Source: Buddleja alternifolia
Lineage: Eukaryota; Streptophyta; Magnoliopsida; Lamiales; Scrophulariaceae
DNA: 64,000 nucleotides
NCBI GenBank assembly: GCA_019426215.1
Contig: CM033408.1
Coordinates: forward strand, 5,645,077 to 5,709,076
Reading direction: 5' to 3'
Made by a program: the position numbers and the translations under genes. A model generated the notes under the pieces. That model was not told where the DNA came from and did not search any database. It saw nothing but the letters and a program-made list of their open reading frames with translations. Shown piece after piece: positions 46,727-58,500 of this stretch (position 1 is its first letter; every line of letters begins with the position of its first letter).

Positions 46727-48350
46727 TGTTAGGGTTGTGCCTTCAAATGCCATAAGAGGATAGAACTATAGGGCATTGAATTGTAACTAAACATTCTTAT
46801 ATTAATAAAAGGCATTTCATGTTGTTTCTTATAGGCATTTGTAAGGTTTAGTAAACAACGTATAGTCCTTGATAGTAAGGTGAACCTTCTACTCCCTATG
46901 GGTTAGGGAGAATGGTACTAGAAGTTTTTTATCCTTAGTATCTAAATTGGTTCGCAAGTAGAAGAGAGTATTGACTAGACATCATTACTGGATAGAGACT
47001 TGTATGATATAAGTTTTGATAGGGAAGTTCCATTCGAACACTATGAGTATGTTAGTGGGAACTTATGTCATAGACACATTAGTTAGATTGATGAGTTCGA
47101 ACACGGCTCGCATCAGTTATGTCACATGGGTTTTCACTCTATGACAGTTAATGACAAAACTGATAAGTTGTGATAGGTACGCGTGAACCTTATATCTGAG
47201 TAATCACATTAAAGATGTGCTTGTGACATCAAGTCTGTCATTAGAGTAGTTAGATCCAATTCACCCGTTGGTGGGGTCGACCTCGAAGTGTGGCTTGATG
47301 GGCAAGTAGCAATCTTAACTGATTAACAAAATGGAATTTATTCTCTCATAAGTGAATGAGCTAAATATCCTATGTTGTCATGAATGAGTGAGGTCAAAAA
47401 CTTTGGCCAAAGCATTAGAGATGCTCATGTTGGACATAAGAGTACACTCAGTGACTTCAATTCATTATGAGCTAAGCATATGGTCAAGTCCTGTGAGTTT
47501 GACTAAACCATGAGTCTCACTTGACTGGGATATAAGAATAAAGGGTTCATACTCTTACGGTAATCACAGCATGAAAGGTTTGTAATGATTCTATTCATTC
47601 GTTTACAATTGGGATACGATGTCGGCCACAAGATTGGCTAGGTGTTACCCACATCCTTTTGGCTTTCTCCCAATTGCCTTTTGAGACGAACCTAAAGAAT
47701 CGCGCTTAAAAGAATTGCGAAGGAGAAATTATGGAATAAGACTTGAGAGATTTTTTGGTATTTGATATCGCAATTAATTAATTAATTTAAATCATTAGAT
47801 GATCTTATTAATGAATTAAGTTAATGTGTTAATTAATTTCTTTATAAAATTAATTATAGAATTAACTTGGATTAATTAGTTATTTAATAATTTATTTATT
47901 GGATAAATAATATTAATTAAATTAAAACCAAATACATGTACTAAGCCAGAGGGCTTAAAAACGCCCAAGTGGGTGTCCATTATGGACGCCTAGGCCTTAG
48001 TAATTTAGGCTTAATTCTTTTCTTGTGTAGTATAAATACTATTTAGTGGAAATAATTAACCCTAGCCTCATAATTTTCTTTCTCTCCAAGTCATAGAATT
48101 CCACTTCTCTCTCTCTCTCTAGCCGTCCAAAGGGGAAGGAAAAGAAGGATTTTTGCTCTCAATTCCGGCGTGGTGATTTAGAGGCAGTGGCTATTTCGCT
48201 GCTTGGAAAAGGGATCAAAAGCTGGTTCAGAAGTTTCAATAATACGAAGAAAGGTACACGTTCTTTAACATGATTTGAATACATAAAATCGGAGATGAAC
48301 CACCGTGGGATTTAAATTTTCCACTGTGTTTTATATGTAAAAACCCAACA
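46727..48350 (+). mobile_element. 3' LTR of the copia element
   Basis: Starts TGTTAGGGTT right after a polypurine stretch (AAGTGGGAGAT) that follows the pol stop, and ends AAAACCCAACA. It is 1624 bp long, with a TATA box TATAAATA at 48031-48038. The matching 5' LTR was not found upstream of gag, so the element is truncated or its 5' side was lost. Confidence 0.8.
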
Positions 48351-48364
48351 CCTGGTTAACTATT

Positions 48365-49766
48365 TGTTGATCCCAGGTGGCATACGAAAGGGTCTAGAGG
48401 GGAGGGGGAACTTAATAGACCTTGAAGTTTTCTTCAACTTCAAAAATTTCGTATTCAAAAGGTTTTGGACGCTTAAGAAATCAGACGCTTGGCTGAGCAT
48501 CTACTTGAAGACATTTTTTATAAAGTTAACTTAGACTTAAGATTTGAATACTTAACCAAATAAGGCAAATCGTTCAGTTCTCTTATCAGTGTTAGCACAG
48601 CGAAAATGTTTTAAGTCTTCTTTTAGAAAGGTTTAGAGTCTCAAAATTTAACTTAGTTGTTTCAGCTTAAAATAAGTTATCAATGTTTACTTATCCATTT
48701 ATGCAATGACATGAAATGATTGAGAGAAATAAATAATAAAGTAAAGAACACAAAAGTTGAAAGGTTTGTTGGGTGATGTAATCTCAACTACGTCCTTCTT
48801 CTCCTTTTTCATTCGGAGGAAATTCACTAAAAGATTTTCGAAGAATCACACAGAAACTTCTACAAGAAAGGGATAGATTGGATAAAGATTTGCTTGAGTT
48901 CCTTGGTCACGTAGATTTCTGCTACAAGGTACTTTGATCCACTTGCTTCTTTCACCCAAAAATATTCAAGTTCTTCAACTTCGTCTTCACACAGATTGCG
49001 AGGTTGAATATGGTTTTGTCAAAATAGTTTGTTCGATTTTGGAAATTCAAACAATTTGGAATATCTCAGTAATAATGTAGAGTTCTTCTAAAAAGATATT
49101 TGAGATATTTATGACTGTCTCAGGGATTTGTGAAAAGCTAAGAGAATGTTTGATAAGAATTTTTGAGCTTTTCTAAAAGTTTAAGGTTTAAGACTTCAAT
49201 GCAACAGGGTTTCGGCTTGTAAGCTTGTTGTTCTATATATTGGCTTGTTGCTGAAGTATTATTTATAGACTCTCTTGGATAAAGTGTCCGTTTGACACTA
49301 CGCTAAGCGCGTGTCTATCACTTTCACGAGTGGACAACTTTTTGTGCTTTATCCCTAAAATTCTGCTGCAAAAATTGGTGCCGTATACTCTCTGAGTTGA
49401 CAGTTTAATAGGAAGGCTTTTTCGTACTTCCAAAAGTGATTATCACATTTAATGCTCTTATCAGCATTTAATGCATTTGAATTTAATGCCCATTGGATGT
49501 TAATGCTCTGACAATATTTGCATTTAACTCTTTATGGAATTAGGAATTAATTAAGGTGAACTCTGTCTTGGGTAGACGCTTATTCAACCTTGAATGATCC
49601 TTGGCTTGTATCTTTACATCGACGCTTGAAGTAGCTTGACGCTCAGATGGTTGCTCAGAGATCTTCATCTTCATTCAGACTTCAGATGCTTGTACTTCAG
49701 ACTTGACTTATGACAAAATCACTTTGAGTACTATCAGACACTCAGTCTAAGATACTTAGCCTAACA
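48365..49766. mobile_element. Probable solo LTR or LTR fragment
   Basis: Begins TGTTGATCCC and ends CCTAACA, with the stretch GGGTCTAGAGGGGAGGGGG near the start, a feature I associate with long copia (SIRE-type) LTRs. No internal genes follow, and the flanks (CTATT and ATTTA) do not match, so the ends are tentative. Confidence 0.4.
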
Positions 49767-50333
49767 ATTTAGAATAAAAACAAACAAAAGCCTTATACAA
49801 ATCTAACGCTCAAAGCCTATACATAATTTCTAATAAAATTAAACTTACATAATTTGGGGTCTAACAAAAATCCTAATTGCCATCATCAAAACATCTAACA
49901 AGAAATTTCCTAACACTATTAAATTTAACTCAAACAATATTCTAAAATTTCATATAACAACTAAACTTAACATTCATATAATTCAATAACTAAAATGTTG
50001 AGTGTTGAGAGAATGGGAGCGAACCTGATCGTGCTTTAGAAGAAGCGGAGAAAAGACATTTTCAATTGAAATTAAATGAATTTAGTCGTCCGATTCACCC
50101 TAAATTAAGCTACAAATTAAAAAATATATATTACTGTTGTTGGCGGGTTAAGGGTCAAGGTTTACTAAACCCATAACCCAGCCCCGGGTGAAGGGAATTT
50201 CTAAAAGTCTACCTCACCCCAAAACCCATTTAGCTACTTGAACTTGCCCTAAATGAGGCGGGTTCGGAGCGGGTACCGATTTAACCCTATTTCATTGTCA
50301 CTCTACATTAATGCAATACTAACCAACAAATAA
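49767..50333. other. Intergenic, nothing recognised
   Basis: AT-rich with some GGCGGGT-type patches near 50140-50280. No frame, repeat or element end found. Confidence 0.5.
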
Positions 50334-50342
50334 TAACAAATA

Positions 50343-51141
50343 GGGATAAAGGCAGACACCCCCCTTACGTATGGGGTAAGTGTACTTTGTCCCCAACCTA
50401 TAAAAATGTACACCCGACACCCTCACCTTTGGTGAACGTTGCATTTAGCCTGTGCTAAATGAATTCGGAGGAATCTAAAAGGATATTCCATTGGAGATAC
50501 GAAGATTCTTTGAGGTATGTGCATTTTTCCCCCTGACCTTTAAAACAATGTGCACTTAACCCCCTATCACACACATTACTATTAAGTTCTTATTTTGATT
50601 GAATGAAATAGAGTGGTTCCCCAATATTTTGACATGTGGCATATAATGTAATCCAAGCAACCCATATTATTCACTAAACAATAATAATGATTTCAGGGTA
50701 AAAATAAAAATATTCCAATTATCTAACCTACATGAACTCAAAAAAAAAAAAAAAGCCGTTACTATATAAATAATTTGTAATTATAAGATAATTTGAATTA
50801 TTGAAATGTCAGTATATACATCAAGAGTTTGTACATAATAGTATTTTTGAAGAAAATTATTCTATTTTATTCAACCAAAATAAGAATTTGATGGTAATGT
50901 ATACAATAGGTGGTTAAATGCATATCTTTTAAAGGTCAGTGGGCAAAGTACACATATCTCCAAATATCAAAGAATCTCTGACGAAATATTCGCGGAATAT
51001 TCCTCCAGATTCCACAAGAGATAGGCAAAGGGGGCAAATGCAACGTTTACCAAAGGTGAGGGTATCGGGTGCACATCTTGATTGGTTGGGGCACAAAGTG
51101 CACTTACCTCCATAGGTGAGGGGGGTGTCTACATCTATCCC
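50343..51141. mobile_element. Mutator-like MITE with long TIRs and 9-bp target duplication
   Basis: A 799-bp element starting GGGATAAAGGCAGACACCCC and ending, in reverse complement, GGGATAGATGTAGACACCCC. The inverted repeats extend for about 180-200 bp. Perfect 9-bp flanking duplication TAACAAATA (50334-50342 and 51142-51150). A 9-bp duplication with long TIRs is the Mutator signature. No transposase inside. Confidence 0.92.
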
Positions 51142-51433
51142 TAACAAATAAATATAATTTCCAAAACATGTCATGAGATTACTTTACTTTGTAATTGTTA
51201 TCTATTTTCATTAAACTTTGTTTCCGTAAATACAATTACCCTTTTATAGCAAAAATAATTTAATCCAATCATTCTCAATTAAAATGAAGGGTAGAATTGT
51301 CATATAATACAATAAATACTCACTCGTATATTAAGGAATAAACATTTTGGGATAGCTAAAAGTAAAATAACGAACATCCTTTGTTGGACAGGTGGAGTAA
51401 AACTATCTATCTATATATATGTATGTATATATA

Positions 51434-53229
51434 TTGTTTCTTCAAGGTCACGTTCGGGGCAACGTTGCAAGACCATATGGTAAGCTTGGTTTAAGTTTTA
51501 TTAAATTTGGTTTTTAATCTATATTATATATTTATATTACCCACAAATTTTAATTTGTTAGGATGCATCAGTATTGTTGATTCATTTGACATTGTAATGA
51601 ATCTTTGTTGTTTTGTGTGTAGGATCTGCTCCCGCATTTGTTAATTGGTCAAATGCGTCAGTAGGAGATATGTTAACTATCCATACATCAAGGGGTGCGA
51701 CTGGATTCAGGCTCGTACAAAGTAACAATGGCCTGCTAGCTCTTTCTAGATATGAGTGGGCTCACTTTTGTGTCTGCCAATAATATTTATGACACGTACG
51801 TCCTGCTTTTCCTGCACCGAGCTACGCATTTCAACGTGAAGATCTTTGACCAAACTGCTATATGCATTGAGAGCGAGGAAGACAACGATAAAAATGAAGA
51901 TAATTAGATTTGAATAACAACAACTTTTTCTTGATTTCCTGTCACATTTTTAACAACAATTTGAACACAAATTTTGGATGTAGATTCAAGTGATGACAAT
52001 GAAGAAGCTAATGATGTAATAGACGTGGGTGATTATGCTACACATGAAGATGATGATGATGTCTAAGTAATCAAAATATTCCGAATCACCGTACCCCCAT
52101 AAAGTGGTTATAATTATCGTCATTTTCGCTTGCTAGATTGGTACATTAATGTTAAGTGAATTTATAACTAATACAAAATATGTGATTATCAATTTGGTTT
52201 CAAAGCATTAACCTCATGCTCAATTTTTTTTTTTTGGCAGGCAATTCCCTCCCGTCCTTTAATGTCCTACAACCTGCTTGACTTTAACTTGGCCGTTTTG
52301 AAAGTCCCGGCTTCCATGGTCTAAAATTTCGACCGAAACACCGAAATTTCGGATTTCGGGGGGTTCCGAAACGAAATCGAACCTTCCATCCAATTTTGCA
52401 GAATATCTACCGAAATTTCGACCGAAACCCGAAATTTCCCGAAATTTCGCCCGAAACTCGAAATCTCCCCGAAATTTATAATATTTTTGTCAAATATCCA
52501 TCGAAATTTCAGCCGAAACCCGATATTTCTCGAAATTTTACCGAAACCGAAATTTCGGCCGATTTTTTTTATATATATATTTTTTAAATATCATATAATT
52601 AGAAAATTATATTTATACACAATATGGTATTGAGTAGTAACCCTTACTTAAATCTTAGTACATTTTATTTTAATGAATTTCCTATGAGATCATGTTATTA
52701 TCTTACTATCAAATTATATTTATTTCGTATTTTTCGCAACAGTTTTTAGTGATATTATTTAACAAATTCATTATCCATATATTATATATAGACTATTATT
52801 GATGCAAAAGATGCACAAGAATGATAGTTAAAGTTATCCAAAATTTTATTGCAAATTTCCAAATATTTTTATAAATTTCCATGATTTCTTTAAAATCGAA
52901 ACTGAAATTTTGAATATCCCCGAAATTTCCATCGAAATTTCCGTAAATTTACTATACCGATATTTATCCCGAAACCAATATTTAAGACCTTGCCAGCTGC
53001 TAGAACAATGACATGGCGGGTCAATATGAAATGGATTACTTGTCATGACCAATTTGGCATAGAGGGTCGACAGTCATTTGCACTAAAAGAGGGGTGGTTG
53101 GAATTTGCCAATGCAAATCAAATTAGAGGTGGTGACATTTGCATGTTCAAAATGAAGGAAGAGGTCGGGAACATAGTTAACATGGATGTCGTCATTGAGC
53201 GGAGGGGTAGGGTGCGTCGACATGGGTAA
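51434..53229 (+). pseudogene. B3-domain (REM-type) transcription factor pseudogene
   Basis: Two B3 DNA-binding domains in plus-strand order. The first starts near 51434 with FFKV ..., crosses an intron (donor after 51479, acceptor near 51622), and continues APAFVNWSNASVGDML to SRYEW. Then a one-base frame shift near 51755 leads to TFVSANNIY and HFNVKIFDQT. An acidic linker follows (near 51985-52065). The second B3 has LAVLKVPAS before 52315 and TMTWRVNMKWITCHDQFG, LKEGWLEFANANQIRGGDIC after 52992. A 678-bp hAT-type element splits it. No start codon is visible. B3 proteins of this group bind DNA in the nucleus; this copy is disabled at two places. Confidence 0.82.
52315..52992. mobile_element. 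hAT-type miniature element C inside the B3 gene
   Basis: Same family as elements A and B: it starts CATGGTCTAAAATTTCG, ends ATTTAAGACCTTG, and is filled with CGAAATTTC motifs. Flanking octamers CCGGCTTC (52307-52314) and CCAGCTGC (52993-53000) agree at six of eight positions. Removing the element plus one octamer keeps the B3 reading frame (VPAS joined to RTMTW). Confidence 0.82.
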
Positions 53230-53659
53230 TTTGGGTGAAATATTCCTTGAAATAATTCAAAGATGGTGAATTTGTATTTGTAGTTTGTTTAAGTAGGTGT
53301 GTTTGGATTTTATTTTAGGTTTATGAGTATGTTGTGGAACAAGTTATTTCAGTTTCTATCTTACACTTGTTTTACTATATTTCCATGGTTATTGCGGGAG
53401 GAAAAGCATGTAGTTTCATGGAAATTATTGTGGAATATTCCTCTAACGCCAATCAAATTGGTTTACATGTCTCAACCTTACTAACTAAAATATAATTTTA
53501 CCAAGACAATTTTATATAATAGATAATTTCATTAGCATCATACGTGAAATAAAGATACTACAAATCCCAAAATAAACAGCATGATTTATAAAGTAAAACT
53601 AAATACACCCAAAAAAAAGGTGAGGTAACCCCCACTAGTTCAAATGTAAGATACTGAAA

Positions 53660-55650
53660 TTCCAATTTTAGCTTAATCTCCACCCATGCTAGGAAACTTC
53701 CTGCCAATATCATATGAACCATTGTTTTTCTTCCCTCATTTGGCAAACTGAAGAACAAATCCATGTTCTTGGTGTTGTTGACAATTAGATGTGAAACTAA
53801 TATCATTCCTTCCATATTGAGTGCGCTTCCCAAATCCCCAAGTGCCTCAAAATCTGCCTTCCTTTTTTTGGACCCGTCGTGCTCAAAGCTAATATGCTTG
53901 GATATGTCACCTAGTGTTTCGTCAGTCTTGTCGCAAAAGGAACTCATCAAGTCAATGAAGCGATCGTCATTTAAATCCACCACTTTTCTCTTTCTTTTGT
54001 CAGAGCTTTTTGTACACAACAAATTTTTATGTTTCTTTGATCTTCTCCAATGTGGATTTGAATGTTTATAACGTTGATGCGAGGGCTTAACAACTTAATC
54101 TTGGATCAAACAATGTAAATGATTTGGGAAAGTTGAAAACTTCAAGGTCGGTTTGTCGCTTTGATCTTCCTTCAACTTGATTGGACTTTTATAATATTTA
54201 TCCGAGGGTTTAGCACCTTAATCTTGGATCAACGATATAATTTGATGAATTTCGTCAAGAACACCTTGAAGTTTACCTTGAAAGCCTTCTTGAATTTGAA
54301 GACCTTGTAGAGAGAATTTGGGAACTTTTCTTGTCTTTTCTAGCTTCAATTTAATTTTGTGTGTTGATTATGAGCTCCCATGGACCCTATTTATAGGTGT
54401 AGGATGGAGAAGCCACAAATTCTTTAAACACCTTTGATAATTATCTCTTTAATATTTATTTATTAAAAGATAAAGATCAATTACTTTTAAGCCATTTGAT
54501 TGGCTAATATTTGATGAGGATAAATTTAATGGATATTATCTCCTTAATATCGATATTAATTTAAAGAGATAAATACTAATTACTTTTGAGCCATTTGATT
54601 GGCTAATATATGCCCTTGGCACAGTTTGATTGGTTGTTGACTTCTTTACTGTAAGACATAATTTGATTGACTAGACCACCTCAATTTGACATTTGGCGCG
54701 ATTTGATTTGCTAATAAAATAAATATTAAAATATCAATTAAATCAATTATTTAATTTTGGAATTAAATTTGATAAATCCCAAAATATAAATTAAAGACTT
54801 AAATTGATAGTTAATATAATATTTTCTACTCGTTGTCATTTAATTGAACATAAATTTGACTTGTCTACACTCTTGCTACTTCCACCCGCGTTAGCATTTG
54901 AAACAGACATGCTCTGGACATCCTCAAATTCAGCATTGCTAAAAAATGGTACTTAGTAACCACCATCTTCATTATCTTTACCATTTGGGTTACCATTTCC
55001 ATTGTTTAAGATTTCTTCTTCTACATCCGGAAATCCTTCAGTGCCCTCACCCGTTGCCACTTCCTTCCCAAAAATCTCTACCCAATCCTTGTAGAGTGGC
55101 CAAGTTTTGTACCTCATGTTCCGGGCATTACTATCAGTCTGTGCGATGTCATAAAATATTTTATTTTATTTTTAATATTAGGGATATTATAATAAAAAGT
55201 AAACAATAGTAAACATTTATATATTGTCAAACCACTATTATATTATGAGTTTAGTTAAATGGGCTACCTTAACAAAGTTGTTCCAATCCTCTTCACTATC
55301 TACAGTGATCATGTTAGTGGATTCATTCCAACCAAAACCACTTCGGCTCTGCTTGGTGGATATAAGTCCATAGTTTTTTCTCCACACAGTAATACGTGAA
55401 TTTATGTGAGGTTCCGCCTTTATATTAGTGTGCCAGGAAAAGCTTGAATCATAGCTTGTTCAAGAAGATTTTGATATCCACTCTTGAACCCATTATCTGC
55501 CTTGTATCCTCTTACAAGTAGTTCCTTCAAGGAATTTGCTAAGACCTTTTCTTCTTTCGGTGTCCAACGTCTCCTACTTGACTTACTGGTAGACACATTA
55601 GAGGCGCCGCCTCTCATTCTGCCAGGAGGTGCAGCTATTGAATTCCTAAT
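53660..55650 (-). pseudogene. Harbinger ORF1, Myb/SANT-like DNA-binding protein
   Basis: Minus strand. The exon at 55430-55650 begins the Myb-like domain (RRRWTPKEEKVLANSLKELL). The next segments (about 55270-55430 and 54950-55140) hold the rest of the domain (FGWNESTNMITVDSEEDWNN, YKTWPLYKDWVEIFG). The C-terminal part at 53660-54055 has KKRKADFEALGDLGSAL and FFSLPNEGRKTMVHMILAG. In this superfamily ORF1 binds the transposon ends and helps bring the transposase to the nucleus. A probable solo LTR (54062-54853) splits it between SVDKS and NPHWRRSK. Confidence 0.78.
54062..54853 (-). mobile_element. Probable solo LTR inside Harbinger ORF1
   Basis: About 790 bp flanked by the direct repeat ATTTGA (54056-54061 and 54854-54859). 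Within it, TGTTCAATTAAATGA to CGTTATAAACA on the minus strand gives TG...CA ends (54850 to 54063). It has a strong minus-strand TATA box CCTATAAATAGGG (54385-54397) followed by a leader-like stretch, as in LTRs. An internal 35-bp motif near CTTAATCTTGGATCAA is repeated twice. No coding frame. The TG...CA ends lie one and three bases inside the duplication edges, so exact ends are uncertain. Confidence 0.55.
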
Positions 55651-55901
55651 ACAGATAGATATCAAAATTTCATTGTTATTTTATTTTATCTTCAAATCCA
55701 AATAAAAAATCATCCACAAACATGTAAAAGGAGTGTACAAGATTATATAAAAGCAAATAACACAAGCATGTTCAGGAAAACAAAAAACACAAGAGTAGCT
55801 TTGTCGAATCATTCATAATTTAATGTATAGAAACCTTATCCAAACCTCAACAATTATTCTTAAAGTAACATCTACTAGTTAGGCAACCACCAAACTAATT
55901 T

Positions 55902-57315
55902 TTAACGAGACCCTCTCCACTCATCGAACATACTAGTCACCAAACTTTCCCTCCAATTAGTCCATTGTTGTGATGGCTCTACTTGATCAACAAAGCCAAT
56001 ATTAGGGTCATCAGAAATGTCATCATCAACCTCGAGGAATTCAGCTTCTAAAGGATCAACGGGCATCTCAATCTGAATGTAATTATGTAGCAAAACACAA
56101 GCCATGATGATCCGGATTTGCACTTTCACGGGATAAAATGAGTTACTTCGTAATATGGCTCATCGACCTTTAAGTAACACAAATGACCTTTCTATTACAT
56201 TACGTACCCTAGCATCCACCTTATTGAAGAGTTTCATGCACATTTTGGGGTGGAGTTCAGTGTGAATTCCACTCTTGAATGTGGTATCTAACACCGCAAT
56301 AAGGTGCTAGAAAACCATCCTCACTTGTATACCCCGAACCACATAGACAATATTTTCCTGTTAACAAATTACCACAGAAAACTCTAGGGGTTAATAATGT
56401 GTATAAACGAGCTTATAGATGTATATGTAATTAACACCATCCTAATGAGAATATGGAGACATATAAATACCATCAGGAACTCTAAACTCGTTGTCTCTAG
56501 TAATGGCATCCTTTAACACCCTACTATCAGCTGCAGAACCCTCCCAACCAGATAATATATAAACATAATTCATGTTTATATCGCACACAGCCAGGATATT
56601 TACAGAAACACCCCCCTTTCTATTAATATATGGGTTCTTATCTTTTTGAGCCACCCGCAAAGAAATGTAAGTGCCATCTAAAGCACCTAAGCAAACCTAT
56701 GAACCAATACAAATATTAAGCCATAATTCAAATATGTATGTCAATATAATGGACAAGCTTTTAGACAAGCATTACCTTAAACCATTTCCACCTCTCATTT
56801 GTTGTGTCATCTTCTATAGGAGTAGGTTTCTCAAGAAACAATGTATGCAACTTAAGTAACGCAAAGAGTACACCATTGAATTGCTTACTTATAGTGTATC
56901 CCTATCTTTTAAAATCATGTTTGACAATGCAATTTTTCTTATGGTGTGCCAATACAGCCAAAAAAATTGCCACCTACTCACCAACAATTACATTCTTTGT
57001 ATTTACGAGGCCTCCAACATGTTCAAGAATGTAGCACAACCGTCGAAAGACATTTTTAGACATTCTAAGATTGTTCCCACATGTTGCATCAGTAAAAGAA
57101 ACTAAATCATGCATGTGATCTAATTGTTTTGGGATTTTGATTTTCAAACTATAGGGAGGCCTCATCACATCTTGTGTAGAACAACGTGGTCCCGTTTGTG
57201 CTCGATGCAAACGATAGAAAGACATTGTCTTAATGTCCGATATGACCTCTTGCAATAACACAAATAACTCTTGGTGCTCCTCTAAAATATCCATATTTTT
57301 GTTCACTGAAATCAC
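55902..57315 (-). pseudogene. Harbinger DDE transposase (DDE_Tnp_4 / HARBI1 type)
   Basis: Minus strand. The N-terminal part lies at 56974-57315 (FRRLCYILEHVGGL). The catalytic region starts GALDGTYI near 56685, the first aspartate. VSVNILAVCDINMNYVYILS and GWEGSAADSRVLKDAI (second aspartate) lie in 56442-56660. The third acidic residue is in the ERSFVLLKGR block near 56175. The C-terminus is in 55902-56129 (RIIMACVLLHNYIQ). Stops near 56970, 56910 and 56290 and a probable loss between 56330 and 56450 disable it. This enzyme would cut and paste the element. Confidence 0.85.
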
Positions 57316-58338
57316 ATTTGTAAAACAAGTGTTGTGTAAATCAATACAAATTAGTGTGCATTTACTTATTATACATGCCTCCTATTTTTTTGTATTATGA
57401 AACATGAATCTGACGGAACACATGTTTAACGATATCATTAATTTCTGCTCACAAGATTCATGGCTACATATGGCACGTTTTTTATTGACATTTCAGTGTT
57501 ATTAAACTAGAGTTGAAGCCAATACTTATTTGACAATGCATTTAAATTATATCTACTCATTTATTATTACTCGATTAGTATGTAAGTAAATCACCAATAT
57601 AAGTTTGTTAAATGAAAATACCTGACACATTAAAACAAAACAAAAAAAAAATCAGCTGACAAATATAGATTCATGACATTTCATAAAAAAGTCATCAACG
57701 GGGACTCTATTTTCATTGCGTTACACGTAAAGGCAATTGGAATATTAACAGTCTTTTCTAAACATCATTCCATCAGTTTACACAATTTCGTCATGAAAGC
57801 CATTAAAAAAAAATTCCTCAAACAATTATTCAGAAAAATTAGCTTAAAAATAGGATAAGTTATCTTTAATGTTATAATTATACCTCTCTAAAGGAAACTG
57901 ATGACTGATGCGAAAGTTAGTTAGATGAATCACTTAACCCAGCATCCCAGTGAACAATAATTATAATAATCAATTACAATAAAAGACTAGGAATTTACCA
58001 AAACCAAATAACCCTAAAATTTTCACCCAAACAAATTACAATGAACTTGCTGCCTTACCATCAGGAATTGAAGGTGAATATGGCGAGGAATTATGGATCA
58101 AATTTATAGCAAATACCTGAAGCTATGAGTTTGCACTTGTGAAGCGAATTTTATTTCTAGAGTAATGGCAAGATTTTACAAATCTTCCTTCTGACTTCGA
58201 ACAGCACCATTTAAAAACTTCATTAAATGGGGCTAAGTAATAACATGGAATGTTGGGGGCATTTTCAGGAGGAATATGTATATTTAGTATATGGGTAGTT
58301 GGGTCATTTGTTGTACAGGAATAAAGGCATGAATCTGA
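57316..58338. other. 5' side of the Harbinger element, non-coding
   Basis: AT-rich sequence upstream of the transposase. No reading frame recognised. Confidence 0.5.
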
Positions 58339-58380
58339 AGATAAAATTATCTCATCCCCCCTAGGTGAGATAATTTATCT
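58339..58380. repeat. Inverted repeat near the Harbinger right end
   Basis: AGATAAAATTATCTCA and TGAGATAATTTATCT form a near-perfect 15-bp stem around a CCCCCCTAGG spacer. Subterminal structures of this kind occur in PIF/Harbinger elements. Confidence 0.7.
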
Positions 58381-58500
58381 GCCATATAAAGTATAAAAAA
58401 CTGGGCCGCTAATCTATCATGGGCTTTGGATATCAAACGACCAATTAGGGGAGATTAAACCGTCTATCTTGACTTTTCGGCCATACCAAAGGAGTCCTTA

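Larger units (their letters stand above)
53290..58497 (-). mobile_element. PIF/Harbinger transposon, decayed
   Basis: Both proteins of an autonomous PIF/Harbinger element lie on the minus strand: a DDE transposase (55902-57315) and a Myb-like ORF1 (53660-55650). Outer limits are approximate. The right end may be CCAAAGGAGTCC followed by TTA at 58498-58500, the 3-bp target type of this superfamily. The left end near 53290 (TGTGTTTGG) is only loosely similar. Confidence 0.75.

Noticed and set aside
53287..58500. Exact Harbinger ends AGGTGTGTTTGG / CCAAAGGAGTCC with TTA duplication
   Set aside because: The two ends pair poorly beyond TTTGG, so I kept only approximate limits.
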